A DNA stretch of 64,000 nucleotides from Metopolophium dirhodum (lineage: Eukaryota; Arthropoda; Insecta; Hemiptera; Aphididae): NCBI RefSeq assembly GCF_019925205.1, contig NC_083560.1, positions 3,720,001 to 3,784,000 of the forward strand. Direction: 5' to 3'. Position 1 is the first letter of the stretch. Every line of letters starts with the position of its first letter. The notes beneath the pieces were generated by a model. That model was not told the DNA's origin, searched no databases, and saw only the letters and a list, made by a program, of their open reading frames with translations. Both the position numbers and the translations under genes were made by a program. This document shows positions 49,801 through 63,200 of the stretch, in pieces.

Positions 49801-52800
49801 CGCATTAAGCCTATATATTCGGAAAATTAGGCAAGTCCTCTATAAGACATTCATAGTTCAAAAGTGTTCACGGCTTTCGGGTACATAGTAATATACCTCA
49901 GACCAGGCCAGGGGACCGTTTTTTCGTAGATCCTCTTGTACAGACAAACGTGCTATTTATAATTTTTCCAACCGTGTTCCGGAAGTTTGTGACGCATTAA
50001 GCCTATATATTCGGAAAATTAGGCAAGTTCTCTATAAGTCGTCCATAGTTCAAAAGTGTACAAGGCTTTCGGGGACATAGTAATATGTCTCAGACCATGC
50101 CAGGGGACTGTTTTTTTCATTAAGCTGCGGTACAGGGAAACGTATCGTTTATAATTTTTCTGACCAAGTTCCGGAAAGTGGCGACGCATTAAACCTATAT
50201 ATTTGGAAAGCCAGGAAAATTCTCTATAAGCCGATCATAGTTCAATAGTGTACAAGGCTTTCGGTGGCATAGTACTATGCGTCAGACCATGCCAGGGGAC
50301 CGTTTTTTTGTAGAGCCACGGTACAGGCAAACGTGCCTTTTATAGTTTTTCTGACCGTGTTCCGGAAGGTTGTGACGCATTAAGCCTATATATTCGGAAA
50401 ATTAGGCAAGTCCTCTATAAGACGTTCATACTTCAAAAGTGTTCACGGCTTTCGGGTACATAGTAATATACCTCAGACCAGGCAAGGGGACCGTTTTTTC
50501 GTAGATCCTCTTGTACAGACAAACGTGCCATTTATAATTATTCCAACCGTGTTCCGGAAGGTTGTGACGCATTAAGCCTATATATTCGGAAAATTAGGCA
50601 AGTTCTCTATAAGACGTTCATAGTTCAAAAGTGTTCACGGCTTTCGGGTACATAGTAATATATCTCTGACCAGGCAAGGGGACCGTTTTTTTTGTAGAGC
50701 CGCGATACAGGCAAACGTGCTATTTATAATTTTTCCGACCGTGTTCCAAAAAATGGCGACGCATCAAACCTATATATATGGAAAGCCAGGAAAATTCTCC
50801 ATATGTCGTTCATAATTCAAAAGTGTACATGGCTTTCGGGTACATAGTAATATGCCTCAGACCAGGCCATGGGACTGTTATTTTTATAGAGTTGCGGTAC
50901 AGGGAAACGTATTGTTTATCATTTTTCCGACCGTGTTCAAGAAGGTGGCGACACATTAAACATATATATTCAGAAAGTAAAGAAAATTCTCCATAAGTTG
51001 TTCGTAGTTCAGGAGTGTACACGGCTTTCGGGGACATAGTAATATGCCTCAGACCAGGCCAGGGGACCGTTATTTTATAGATCTGCAGTACAGGGAAATG
51101 TCTCGTTTATAATTTTTCTGACCGTGTGCCGGAAATTGTCGACGCATCAAACCTATATATTTGGAAAGCCAGAAAAATTTTCCATAAGTCGTTCATGTTC
51201 AAAAGTGTTCATGGCTTTCGGGTACATAGTAATATTTCTCGGACCAGGCCAGGGGACCGTTTTTTTGTAGAGCCGTGGTACAGGCAAACGTTCCATTTAT
51301 AATTTTTCTGACCGTGTTTTGGAAGGTGGCCACGCACCAAACCTATATATTTGGAAAGCCAGAAAAATTCTCCATATGGCGCTCATAATTCAAAAGTTTT
51401 CACGGCTTTCGGGTACATAGTAATATGCCTCGGACCAGGCCAGGGGACAGTTTTTTTGTAGAGCCGCGGTACAGGCAAACGTGCAATTTATAATTTTTCC
51501 GACCGCGTTCCGGAAGGTGGCGGCGCATCAACATATACAATTGGAAAGCCAGGAAAATTCTCGATAAGCCGATCATAGTTCAATAGTGTACAAGGCTTTC
51601 GGTGGCATAGTACTATGCGTCAGACCATGCCAGGGGACCGTTTTTTTTGTAGAGCCGCGGTACAAGCAAACGTGCCTTTTATAATTTTTCCGACCGTGTT
51701 CCGGAAGGTGGCGACGCATCAAACCTATATATTTGGAAAGCCAGAAAAATTCTCTATAAGTCGATCATAGTTAAAAAGTGTACACGGTTTTCGGGTACAT
51801 AGTTATATGCTTCGTACCAGGCCAGGGGACCGTATTTTCGTAGATCCGCGGTACAGGCAAACGTGCCTTTTATAATTTTTCCGACCGTGTTCCGGAAGGT
51901 GGCGACGCATCAAACCTATATATTCGGAAAGCTAAGAAAATTCTCCATAAGTCGTTCATAGTTCAGAAGTGTACATGGCTTTCGGGTACATAGTAATATG
52001 CCTCAGACCAGGCCAGGGGACCGTTTTTTTTAGAGCTGCGGTACTGGGAAACGTATCGTTTAAAATTTTCTGACCGTGTTCTGGAAGGTGGCGACGCATC
52101 AAACCTATATATATGGAAAGCCAGGAAAATTCTCCATAAGTCATTCATTATTCAAAAGTGTACATGGCTTTCGGGTACATAGTAATATGCCTCAGACCAG
52201 GCCATGGGACTGTTATTTTTATAGAGCTGCGGTACAGGGAAACGTATTGTTTATCATTTTTCCGACCGTGTTCCGGAAGGTGGCGACACATTAAACATAT
52301 ATATTCAGAAAGTAAAGAAAATTCTCCATAAGTTGTTCATAGTTCAGGAGTGTACACGGCTTTCGGGGACATAGTAATATGCCTCAGACCAGGCCAGGGG
52401 ACCGTTATTTTATAGATCTGCGGTACAGGGAAACGTATCGTTTATAATTTTTCTGACCGTGTGCCGGAAATTGTCGACGCATTAAACCTATATATTTGGA
52501 AAGCCAGAAAAATTTTCCATAAGTCGTTCATTTTCAAAAGTGTTCATGGCTTTCGGGTACATAGTAATATATCTCGGACCAGGCCAGGGGACCGTTTTTT
52601 TGTAGAGCCGTGGTACAGGCAAACGTGCCATTTATAAATTTTCTGACCGTGTTTTGGAAAATGGCGACGCATCAAACCTATATATTCGATAAGCCAGGAA
52701 AATTCTCCATAAGTCGTTCATAGTTTAAAAGTGTACACGGCTTTCGGAGACATAGTTATATGCCTCAGACCAGGCCAGGGGACCGTTTTTTCGTAGATCC

Positions 52801-55800
52801 TCTTGTACAGACAAACGTGCCATTTATAATTATTCCAACCGTGTTCCGGAAGGTTGTGACGCATTAAGCCTATATATTCGGAAAATTAGGCAAGTCCTCT
52901 ATAAGACATTCATAGTTCAAAAGTGTTCACGGCTTTCGGGTACATAGTAATATACCTCAGACCAGGCCAGGGGACCGTTTTTTCGTAGATCCTCTTGTAC
53001 AGACAAACGTGCTATTTATAATTTTTCCAACCGTGTTCCGGAAGTTTGTGACGCATTAAGCCTATATATTCGGAAAATTAGGCAAGTTCTCTATAAGTCG
53101 TCCATAGTTCAAAAGTGTACAAGGCTTTCGGGGACATAGTAATATGTCTCAGACCATGCCAGGGGACTGTTTTTTTCATTAAGCTGCGGTACAGGGAAAC
53201 GTATCGTTTATAATTTTTCTGACCAAGTTCCGGAAAGTGGCGACGCATTAAACCTATATATTTGGAAAGCCAGGAAAATTCTCTATAAGCCGATCATAGT
53301 TCAATAGTGTACAAGGCTTTCGGTGGCATAGTACTATGCGTCAGACCATGCCAGGGGACCGTTTTTTTGTAGAGCCACGGTACAGGCAAACGTGCCTTTT
53401 ATAGTTTTTCTGACCGTGTTCCGGAAGGTTGTGACGCATTAAGCCTATATATTCGGAAAATTAGGCAAGTCCTCTATAAGACGTTCATACTTCAAAAGTG
53501 TTCACGGCTTTCGGGTACATAGTAATATACCTCAGACCAGGCAAGGGGACCGTTTTTTCGTAGATCCTCTTGTACAGACAAACGTGCCATTTATAATTAT
53601 TCCAACCGTGTTCCGGAAGGTTGTGACGCATTAAGCCTATATATTCGGAAAATTAGGCAAGTTCTCTATAAGACGTTCATAGTTCAAAAGTGTTCACGGC
53701 TTTCGGGTACATAGTAATATATCTCTGACCAGGCAAGGGGACCGTTTTTTTTGTAGAGCCGCGATACAGGCAAACGTGCTATTTATAATTTTTCCGACCG
53801 TGTTCCAAAAAATGGCGACGCATCAAACCTATATATATGGAAAGCCAGGAAAATTCTCCATATGTCGTTCATAATTCAAAAGTGTACATGGCTTTCGGGT
53901 ACATAGTAATATGCCTCAGACCAGGCCATGGGACTGTTATTTTTATAGAGTTGCGGTACAGGGAAACGTATTGTTTATCATTTTTCCGACCGTGTTCAAG
54001 AAGGTGGCGACACATTAAACATATATATTCAGAAAGTAAAGAAAATTCTCCATAAGTTGTTCGTAGTTCAGGAGTGTACACGGCTTTCGGGGACATAGTA
54101 ATATGCCTCAGACCAGGCCAGGGGACCGTTATTTTATAGATCTGCAGTACAGGGAAATGTCTCGTTTATAATTTTTCTGACCGTGTGCCGGAAATTGTCG
54201 ACGCATCAAACCTATATATTTGGAAAGCCAGAAAAATTTTCCATAAGTCGTTCATGTTCAAAAGTGTTCATGGCTTTCGGGTACATAGTAATATTTCTCG
54301 GACCAGGCCAGGGGACCGTTTTTTTGTAGAGCCGTGGTACAGGCAAACGTTCCATTTATAATTTTTCTGACCGTGTTTTGGAAGGTGGCCACGCACCAAA
54401 CCTATATATTTGGAAAGCCAGAAAAATTCTCCATATGGCGCTCATAATTCAAAAGTTTTCACGGCTTTCGGGTACATAGTAATATGCCTCGGACCAGGCC
54501 AGGGGACAGTTTTTTTGTAGAGCCGCGGTACAGGCAAACGTGCAATTTATAATTTTTCCGACCGCGTTCCGGAAGGTGGCGGCGCATCAACATATACAAT
54601 TGGAAAGCCAGGAAAATTCTCGATAAGCCGATCATAGTTCAATAGTGTACAAGGCTTTCGGTGGCATAGTACTATGCGTCAGACCATGCCAGGGGACCGT
54701 TTTTTTGTAGAGCCGCGGTACAAGCAAACGTGCCTTTTATAATTTTTCCGACCGTGTTCCGGAAGGTGGCGACGCATCAAACCTATATATTTGGAAAGCC
54801 AGAAAAATTCTCTATAAGTCGATCATAGTTAAAAAGTGTACACGGTTTTCGGGTACATAGTTATATGCTTCGTACCAGGCCAGGGGACCGTATTTTCGTA
54901 GATCCGCGGTACAGGCAAACGTGCCTTTTATAATTTTTCCGACCGTGTTCCGGAAGGTGGCGACGCATCAAACCTATATATTCGGAAAGCTAAGAAAATT
55001 CTCCATAAGTCGTTCATAGTTCAGAAGTGTACATGGCTTTCGGGTACATAGTAATATGCCTCAGACCAGGCCAGGGGACCGTTTTTTTTAGAGCTGCGGT
55101 ACTGGGAAACGTATCGTTTAAAATTTTCTGACCGTGTTCTGGAAGGTGGCGACGCATCAAACCTATATATATGGAAAGCCAGGAAAATTCTCCATAAGTC
55201 ATTCATTATTCAAAAGTGTACATGGCTTTCGGGTACATAGTAATATGCCTCAGACCAGGCCATGGGACTGTTATTTTTATAGAGCTGCGGTACAGGGAAA
55301 CGTATTGTTTATCATTTTTCCGACCGTGTTCCGGAAGGTGGCGACACATTAAACATATATATTCAGAAAGTAAAGAAAATTCTCCATAAGTTGTTCATAG
55401 TTCAGGAGTGTACACGGCTTTCGGGGACATAGTAATATGCCTCAGACCAGGCCAGGGGACCGTTATTTTATAGATCTGCGGTACAGGGAAACGTATCGTT
55501 TATAATTTTTCTGACCGTGTGCCGGAAATTGTCGACGCATTAAACCTATATATTTGGAAAGCCAGAAAAATTTTCCATAAGTCGTTCATTTTCAAAAGTG
55601 TTCATGGCTTTCGGGTACATAGTAATATATCTCGGACCAGGCCAGGGGACCGTTTTTTTTGTAGAGCCGTGGTACAGGCAAACGTGCCATTTATAAATTT
55701 TCTGACCGTGTTTTGGAAAATGGCGACGCATCAAACCTATATATTCGATAAGCCAGGAAAATTCTCCATAAGTCGTTCATAGTTTAAAAGTGTACACGGC

Positions 55801-56006
55801 TTTCGGAGACATAGTTATATGCCTCAGACCAGGCCAGGGGACCGTTTTTTCGTAGATCCTCTTGTACAGACAAACGTGCCATTTATAATTATTCCAACCG
55901 TGTTCCGGAAGGTTGTGACGCATTAAGCCTATATATTCGGAAAATTAGGCAAGTCCTCTATAAGACATTCATAGTTCAAAAGTGTTCACGGCTTTCGGGT
56001 ACATAG
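46830..56006. repeat. 16-mer higher-order repeat (3059 bp), three tandem copies
   Basis: The copies are 46,830-49,888, 49,889-52,947 and 52,948-56,006. They contain the same 16 subtypes in the same order. The rare GACCAAGTTCCGG is at 47,104, 50,162 and 53,221, once per copy. The few differences I noticed are T-run lengths and single bases. For example, copies 2 and 3 share CATACTTC where copy 1 has CATAGTTC, which suggests that 2 and 3 are the more recent pair. Confidence 0.9.
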
Positions 56007-59000
56007 TAATATACCTCAGACCAGGCAAGGGGACCGTTTTTTCGTAGATCCTCTTGTACAGACAAACGTGCCATTTATAATTATTCCAACCGTGTTCCGG
56101 AAGGTTGTGACGCATTAAGCCTATATATTCGGAAAATTAGGCAAGTTCTCTATAAGACGTTCATAGTTCAAAAGTGTTCACGGCTTTCGGGTACATAGTA
56201 ATATATCTCTGACCAGGCAAGAAGACCGTTTTTTTGTAGAGCCGCTATACAGGCAAACGTGCTATTTATAATTTTTCCGACCGTGTTCCAAAAAATGGCG
56301 ACGCATCAAACCTATATATATGGAAAGCCAGGAAAATTCTCCATAAGTCGTTCATAATTCAAAAGTGTACATGGCTTTCGGGTACATAGTAATATTTCTC
56401 GGACCAGGCCATGGGACTGTTATTTTTATAGAGCTGCGGTACAGGGAAACGTATTGTTTATCATTTTTCCGACCGTGTTCAAGAAGGTGGCGACACATTA
56501 AACATATATATTCAGAAAGTAAAGAAAATTCTCCATAAGTCGTTCATAGTTAAAAAGTGTTCATGGCTTTCGGGTACATAGTAATATTTCTCGGACCAGG
56601 CCAGGGGACCGTTTTTTTGTAGAGCCGTGGTACAGGCAAACGTTCCATTTATAATTTTTCTGACCGTGTTTTGGAAGGTGGCCACGCACCAAACCTATAT
56701 ATTTGGAAAGCCAGAAAAATTCTCCATATGTCGCTCATAATTCAAAAGTGTTCACGGCTTTCGGGTACATAGTAATATGCCTCGGACCAGGCCAGGGGAC
56801 AGTTTTTTTGTAGAGCCGCGGTACAGGCAAACGTGCAATTTATAATTTTTCCGACCGCGTTCCGGAAGGTGGCGACGCATCAACATATACAATTGGAAAG
56901 CCAGGAAAATTCTCTATAAGCCGATCATAGTTCAATAGTGTACAAGGCTTTCGGTGGCATAGTACTATGCGTCAGACCATGCCAGGGGACCGTTTTTTTG
57001 TAGAGCCGCGGTACAGGCAAACGTGCCTTTTATAATTTTTCCGACCGTGTTCCGGAAGGTGGCGACGCATCAAACCTATATATTTGGAAAGCCAGAAAAA
57101 TTCTCTATAAGTCGATCATAGTTAAAAAGTGTACACGGTTTTCGGGTACATAGTTATATGCTTCGTACCAGGCCAGGGGACCGTATTTTCGTAGATCCGC
57201 GGTACAGGCAAACGTGCCTTTTATAATTTTTCCGACCGTGTTCCGGAAGGTGGCGACGCATCAAACCTATATATTCGGAAATCTAAGAAAATTCTCCATA
57301 AGTCGTTCATAGTTCAGAAGTGTTCACGGCTTTCGGGTACATAGTAATATGCCTCGGACCAGGCCAGGGGACAGTTTTTTTGTAGAGCCGCGGTACAGGC
57401 AAACGTGCAATTTATAATTTTTCCGACCGCGTTCCGGAAGGTGGCGACGCATCAACATATACAATTGGAAAGCCAGGAAAATTCTCTATAAGCCGATCAT
57501 AGTTCATTAGTGTACAAGGCTTTCGGTGGCATAGTACTATGCGTCAGACCATGCCAGGGGACCGTTTTTTTGTAGAGCCGCGGTACAGGCAAACGTGCCT
57601 TTTATAATTTTTCCGACCGTGTTCCGGAAGGTGGCGACGCATCAAACCTATATATTTGGAAAGCCAGAAAAATTCTCTATAAGTCGATCATAGTTAAAAA
57701 GTGTACACGGTTTTCGGGTACATAGTAATATGCCTCAGACCAGGCCATGGGACTGTTATTTTTATAGAGCTGCGGTACAGGGAAACGTATTGTTTATCAT
57801 TTTTCCGACCGTGTTCCGGAAGGTGGCGACACATTAAACATATATATTCAGAAAGTAAAGAAAATTCTCCATAAGTTGTTCATAGTTCAGGAGTGTACAC
57901 GGCTTTCGGGGACATAGTAATATGCCTCAGACCAGGCCAGGGGACCGTTATTTTATAGATCTGCGGTACAGGGAAACGTATCGTTTATAATTTTTCTGAC
58001 CGTGTGCCGGAAATTGTCGACGCATTAAACCTATATATTTGGAAAGCCAGAAAAATTTTCCATAAGTCGTTCATTTTCAAAAGTGTTCATGGCTTTCGGG
58101 TACATAGTAATATATCTCGGACCAGGCCAGGGGGACCGTTTTTTTGTAGAGCCGTGGTACAGGCAAACGTGCCATTTATAAATTTTCTGACCGTGTTTTG
58201 GAAAATGGCGACGCATCAAACCTATATATTCGATAAGCCAGGAAAATTCTCCATAAGTCGTTCATAGTTTAAAAGTGTACACGGCTTTCGGAGACATAGT
58301 TATATGCCTCAGACCAGGCCAGGGGACCGTTTTTTCGTAGATCCTCTTGTACAGACAAACGTGCCATTTATAATTATTCCAACCGTGTTCCGGAAGGTTG
58401 TGACGCATTAAGCCTATATATTCGGAAAATTAGGCAAGTCCTCTATAAGACATTCATAGTTCAAAAGTGTTCACGGCTTTCGGGTACATAGTAATATACC
58501 TCAGACCAGGCAAGGGGACCGTTTTTTCGTAGATCCTCTTGTACAGACAAACGTGCCATTTATAATTATTCCAACCGTGTTCCGGAAGGTTGTGACGCAT
58601 TAAGCCTATATATTCGGAAAATTAGGCAAGTTCTCTATAAGACGTTCATAGTTCAAAAGTGTTCACGGCTTTCGGGTACATAGTAATATATCTCTGACCA
58701 GGCAAGAAGACCGTTTTTTTGTAGAGCCGCTATACAGGCAAACGTGCTATTTATAATTTTTCCGACCGTGTTCCAAAAAATGGCGACGCATCAAACCTAT
58801 ATATATGGAAAGCCAGGAAAATTCTCCATAAGTCGTTCATAATTCAAAAGTGTACATGGCTTTCGGGTACATAGTAATATTTCTCGGACCAGGCCATGGG
58901 ACTGTTATTTTTATAGAGCTGCGGTACAGGGAAACGTATTGTTTATCATTTTTCCGACCGTGTTCAAGAAGGTGGCGACACATTAAACATATATATTCAG

Positions 59001-60205
59001 AAAGTAAAGAAAATTCTCCATAAGTCGTTCATAGTTAAAAAGTGTTCATGGCTTTCGGGTACATAGTAATATTTCTCGGACCAGGCCAGGGGACCGTTTT
59101 TTTGTAGAGCCGTGGTACAGGCAAACGTTCCATTTATAATTTTTCTGACCGTGTTTTGGAAGGTGGCCACGCACCAAACCTATATATTTGGAAAGCCAGA
59201 AAAATTCTCCATATGTCGCTCATAATTCAAAAGTGTTCACGGCTTTCGGGTACATAGTAATATGCCTCGGACCAGGCCAGGGGACAGTTTTTTTGTAGAG
59301 CCGCGGTACAGGCAAACGTGCAATTTATAATTTTTCCGACCGCGTTCCGGAAGGTGGCGACGCATCAACATATACAATTGGAAAGCCAGGAAAATTCTCT
59401 ATAAGCCGATCATAGTTCAATAGTGTACAAGGCTTTCGGTGGCATAGTACTATGCGTCAGACCATGCCAGGGGACCGTTTTTTTGTAGAGCCGCGGTACA
59501 GGCAAACGTGCCTTTTATAATTTTTCCGACCGTGTTCCGGAAGGTGGCGACGCATCAAACCTATATATTTGGAAAGCCAGAAAAATTCTCTATAAGTCGA
59601 TCATAGTTAAAAAGTGTACACGGTTTTCGGGTACATAGTTATATGCTTCGTACCAGGCCAGGGGACCGTATTTTCGTAGATCCGCGGTACAGGCAAACGT
59701 GCCTTTTATAATTTTTCCGACCGTGTTCCGGAAGGTGGCGACGCATCAAACCTATATATTCGGAAATCTAAGAAAATTCTCCATAAGTCGTTCATAGTTC
59801 AGAAGTGTTCACGGCTTTCGGGTACATAGTAATATGCCTCGGACCAGGCCAGGGGACAGTTTTTTTGTAGAGCCGCGGTACAGGCAAACGTGCAATTTAT
59901 AATTTTTCCGACCGCGTTCCGGAAGGTGGCGACGCATCAACATATACAATTGGAAAGCCAGGAAAATTCTCTATAAGCCGATCATAGTTCATTAGTGTAC
60001 AAGGCTTTCGGTGGCATAGTACTATGCGTCAGACCATGCCAGGGGACCGTTTTTTTGTAGAGCCGCGGTACAGGCAAACGTGCCTTTTATAATTTTTCCG
60101 ACCGTGTTCCGGAAGGTGGCGACGCATCAAACCTATTTATTTGGAAAGCCAGAAAAATTCTCTATAAGTCGATCATAGTTAAAAAGTGTACACGGTTTTC
60201 GGGTA
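55240..60205. repeat. 13-mer higher-order repeat (2485 bp), two tandem copies
   Basis: About 55,240-57,724 and 57,725-60,205 match at an offset of 2484-2485 bp. Private markers are shared only by these two, such as GGCAAGAAGACCG (56,215 and 58,700) and the CGGAAATCTAAG variant. Compared with the 16-mer, the first copy skips three monomers at about 56,030 and one more near 56,540. Other monomers are added near 57,310. Confidence 0.8.
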
Positions 60206-63200
60206 CATAGTTATATGCTTCGTACCAGGCCAGGGGACCGTATTTTCGTAGATCCGCGGTACAGGCAAACGTGCCTTTTATAATTTTTCCGACCGTGTTC
60301 CGGAAGGTGGCGACGCATCAAACCTATATATTCGGAAAGCTAAGAAAATTCTCCATAAGTTGTTCATAGTTCAGAAGTGTACATGGCTTTCGGGTACATA
60401 GTAATATGCCTCAGACCAGGCCAGGGGACCGTTTTTTTATAGAGCTGCGGTACAGGGAAACGTATCGTTTAAAATTTTCTGACCGTGTTCTGGAAGGTGG
60501 CGACGCATCAAACCTATATATATGGAAAGCCAGGAAAATTCTCCATAAGTCGTTCATAATTCAAAAGTATACATGGCTTCCGGGAACATAGTAATATACC
60601 TCAGACCAGGCCATGGGACTGTTATTTTTATAGAGTTGCGGTACAGGGAAACGTATTGTTTATCATTTTTCCGACCGTGTTCAAGAAGGTGGCGACGCAT
60701 CAAACCTATATATTCGGAAAGCTAAGAAAATTCTCCATAAGTTGTTCATAGTTCAGAAGTGTACATGGCTTTCGGGTACATAGTAATATGCCTCAGACCA
60801 GGCCAGGGGACCGTTATTTTATAGATCTGCAGTACAGGGAAACGTATCGTTTATAATTTTTCTGACCGTGTGCCGGAAATTGTCGACGCATCAAACCTAT
60901 ATATTTGAAAAGCCAGAAAAATTTTCCATAAGTCGTTCATGTTCAAAAGTGTTCATGGCTTTCGGGTACATAGTAATATTTCTCGGACCAGGCCAGGGGA
61001 CCGTTTTTTTGTAGAGCCGTGGTACAGGCAAACGTTCCATTTATAATTTTTCTGACCGTGTTTTGGAAGGTGGCCACGCACCAAACCTATATATTTGGAA
61101 AGCCAGAAAAATTCTCCATATGGCGCTCATAATTCAAAAGTGTTCACGGCTTTCGGGTACATAGTAATATGCCTCGGACCAGGCCAGGGGACAGTTTTTT
61201 TGTAGAGCCGTGGTACAGGCAAACGTGCAATTTATAATTTTTCCGACCGCGTTCCGGAAGGTGGCGACGCATCAACATATACAATTGGAAAGCCAGGAAA
61301 ATTCTCTATAAGCCGATCATAGTTCAATAGTGTACAAGGCTTTCGGTGGCATAGTACTATGCGTCAGACCATGCCAGGGGACCGTTTTTTTGTAGAGCCG
61401 CGGTACAGGCAAACGTGCCTTTTATAATTTTTCCGACCGTGTTCCGGAAGGTGGCGACGCATCAAACCTATATATTTGGAAAGCCAGAAAAATTCTCTAT
61501 AAGTCGATCATAGTTAAAAAGTGTACACGGTTTTCAGGTACATAGTTATATGCTTCGTACCAGGCCAGGGGACCGTATTTTCGTAGATCCGCGGTACAGG
61601 CAAACGTGCCTTTTATAATTTTTCCGACCGTGTTCCGGAAGGTGGCGACGCATCAAACCTATATATTCGGAAAGCTAAGAAAATTCTCCATAAGTCGTTC
61701 ATAGTTCAGAAGTGTACATGGCTTTCGGGTACATAGTAATATGCCTCAGACCAGGCCAGGGGACCGTTTTTTTATAGAGCTGCGGTACAGGGAAACGTAT
61801 CGTTTAAAATTTTCTGACCGTGTTCTGGAAGGTGGCGACGCATCAAACCTATATATATGGAAAGCCAGGAAAATTCTCCATAAGTCGTTCATAATTCAAA
61901 AGTGTACATGGCTTTCGGGTACATAGTAATATGCCTCAGACCAGGCCATGGGACTGTTATTTTTATAGAGCTGCGGTACAGGGAAACGTATTGTTTATCA
62001 TTTTTCCGACCGTGTTCCGGAAGGTGGCGACACATTAAACATATATATTCAGAAAGTAAAGAAAATTCTCCATAAGTTGTTCATAGTTCAGGAGTGTACA
62101 CGGCTTTCGGGGACATAGTAATATGCCTCAGACCAGGCCAGGGGACCGTTATTTTATAGATCTGCGGTACAGGGAAACGTATCGTTTATAATTTTTCTGA
62201 CCGTGTGCCGGAAATTGTCGACGCATTAAACCTATATATTTGGAAAGCCAGAAAAATTTTCCATAAGTCGTTCATGTTCAAAAGTGTTCATGGCTTTCGG
62301 GTACATAGTAATATATCTCGGACCAGGCCAGGGGACCGTTTTTTTGTAGAGCCGTGGTACAGGCAAACGTGCCATTTATAAATTTTCTGACCGTGTTTTG
62401 GAAAATGGCGACGCATCAAACCTATATATTCGAAAAGCCAGGAAAATTCTCCATAAGTCGTTCATAGTTTAAAAGTGTACACGGCTTTCGGGGACATAGT
62501 TATATGCCTCAGACCAGGCCAGGGGACCGTTTTTTCGTAGATCCTCTTGTACAGACAAACGTGCCATTTATAATTATTCCAACCGTGTTCCGGAAGGTTG
62601 TGACGCATTAAGCCTATATATTTGAAAATTAGGCAAGTTCTCTATAAGACGTTCATAGTTCAAAAGTGTTCACGGCTTTCGGGTACATAGTAATATACCT
62701 CAGACCAGGCAAGGGGACCGTTTTTTTGTAGAGCCGCGATTCAGGCAAACGTGCTATTTATAATTTTTCCGACCGTGTTCCGGAAAATGGCGACGCATCA
62801 AACCTATATATTTGGAAAGCCAGGAAAATTCTCCATAAGTCGTTCATAATTCAAAAGTGTACAGGGCTTTCGGACATAGTAATATGCCTCAGACCAGGCC
62901 AGGGGACCGTTTTTTTATAGAGCTGCGGTACTGGGAAACGTATCGTTTAAAATTTTCTGACCGTGTTCTGGAAGGTGGCCACGCATAAACCTATATATTC
63001 GAAAAGCCAGGAAAAGTCTCCATATGTCGTTCATAGTTTAAAAGTGTACACGGCTTTCGCAGACATAGTAATATACCTCAGACCAGGCCAGGGGACCGTT
63101 TTTTCGTAGATCCTCTTGTACAGACAAACGTGCTATTTATAATTTTTCCAACCGTGTTCCGGAAGTTTGTGACGCATTAAGCCTATATATTCGGAAAATT

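Noticed and set aside
14344..61926. Dozens of similar 60-100-codon open frames on both strands inside the array, many nearly identical on the minus strand
   Set aside because: They recur with the higher-order repeat, overlap each other on both strands, and cross monomer joints in shifting frame because 191 is not a multiple of three. No start context, domain or codon signal supports coding.
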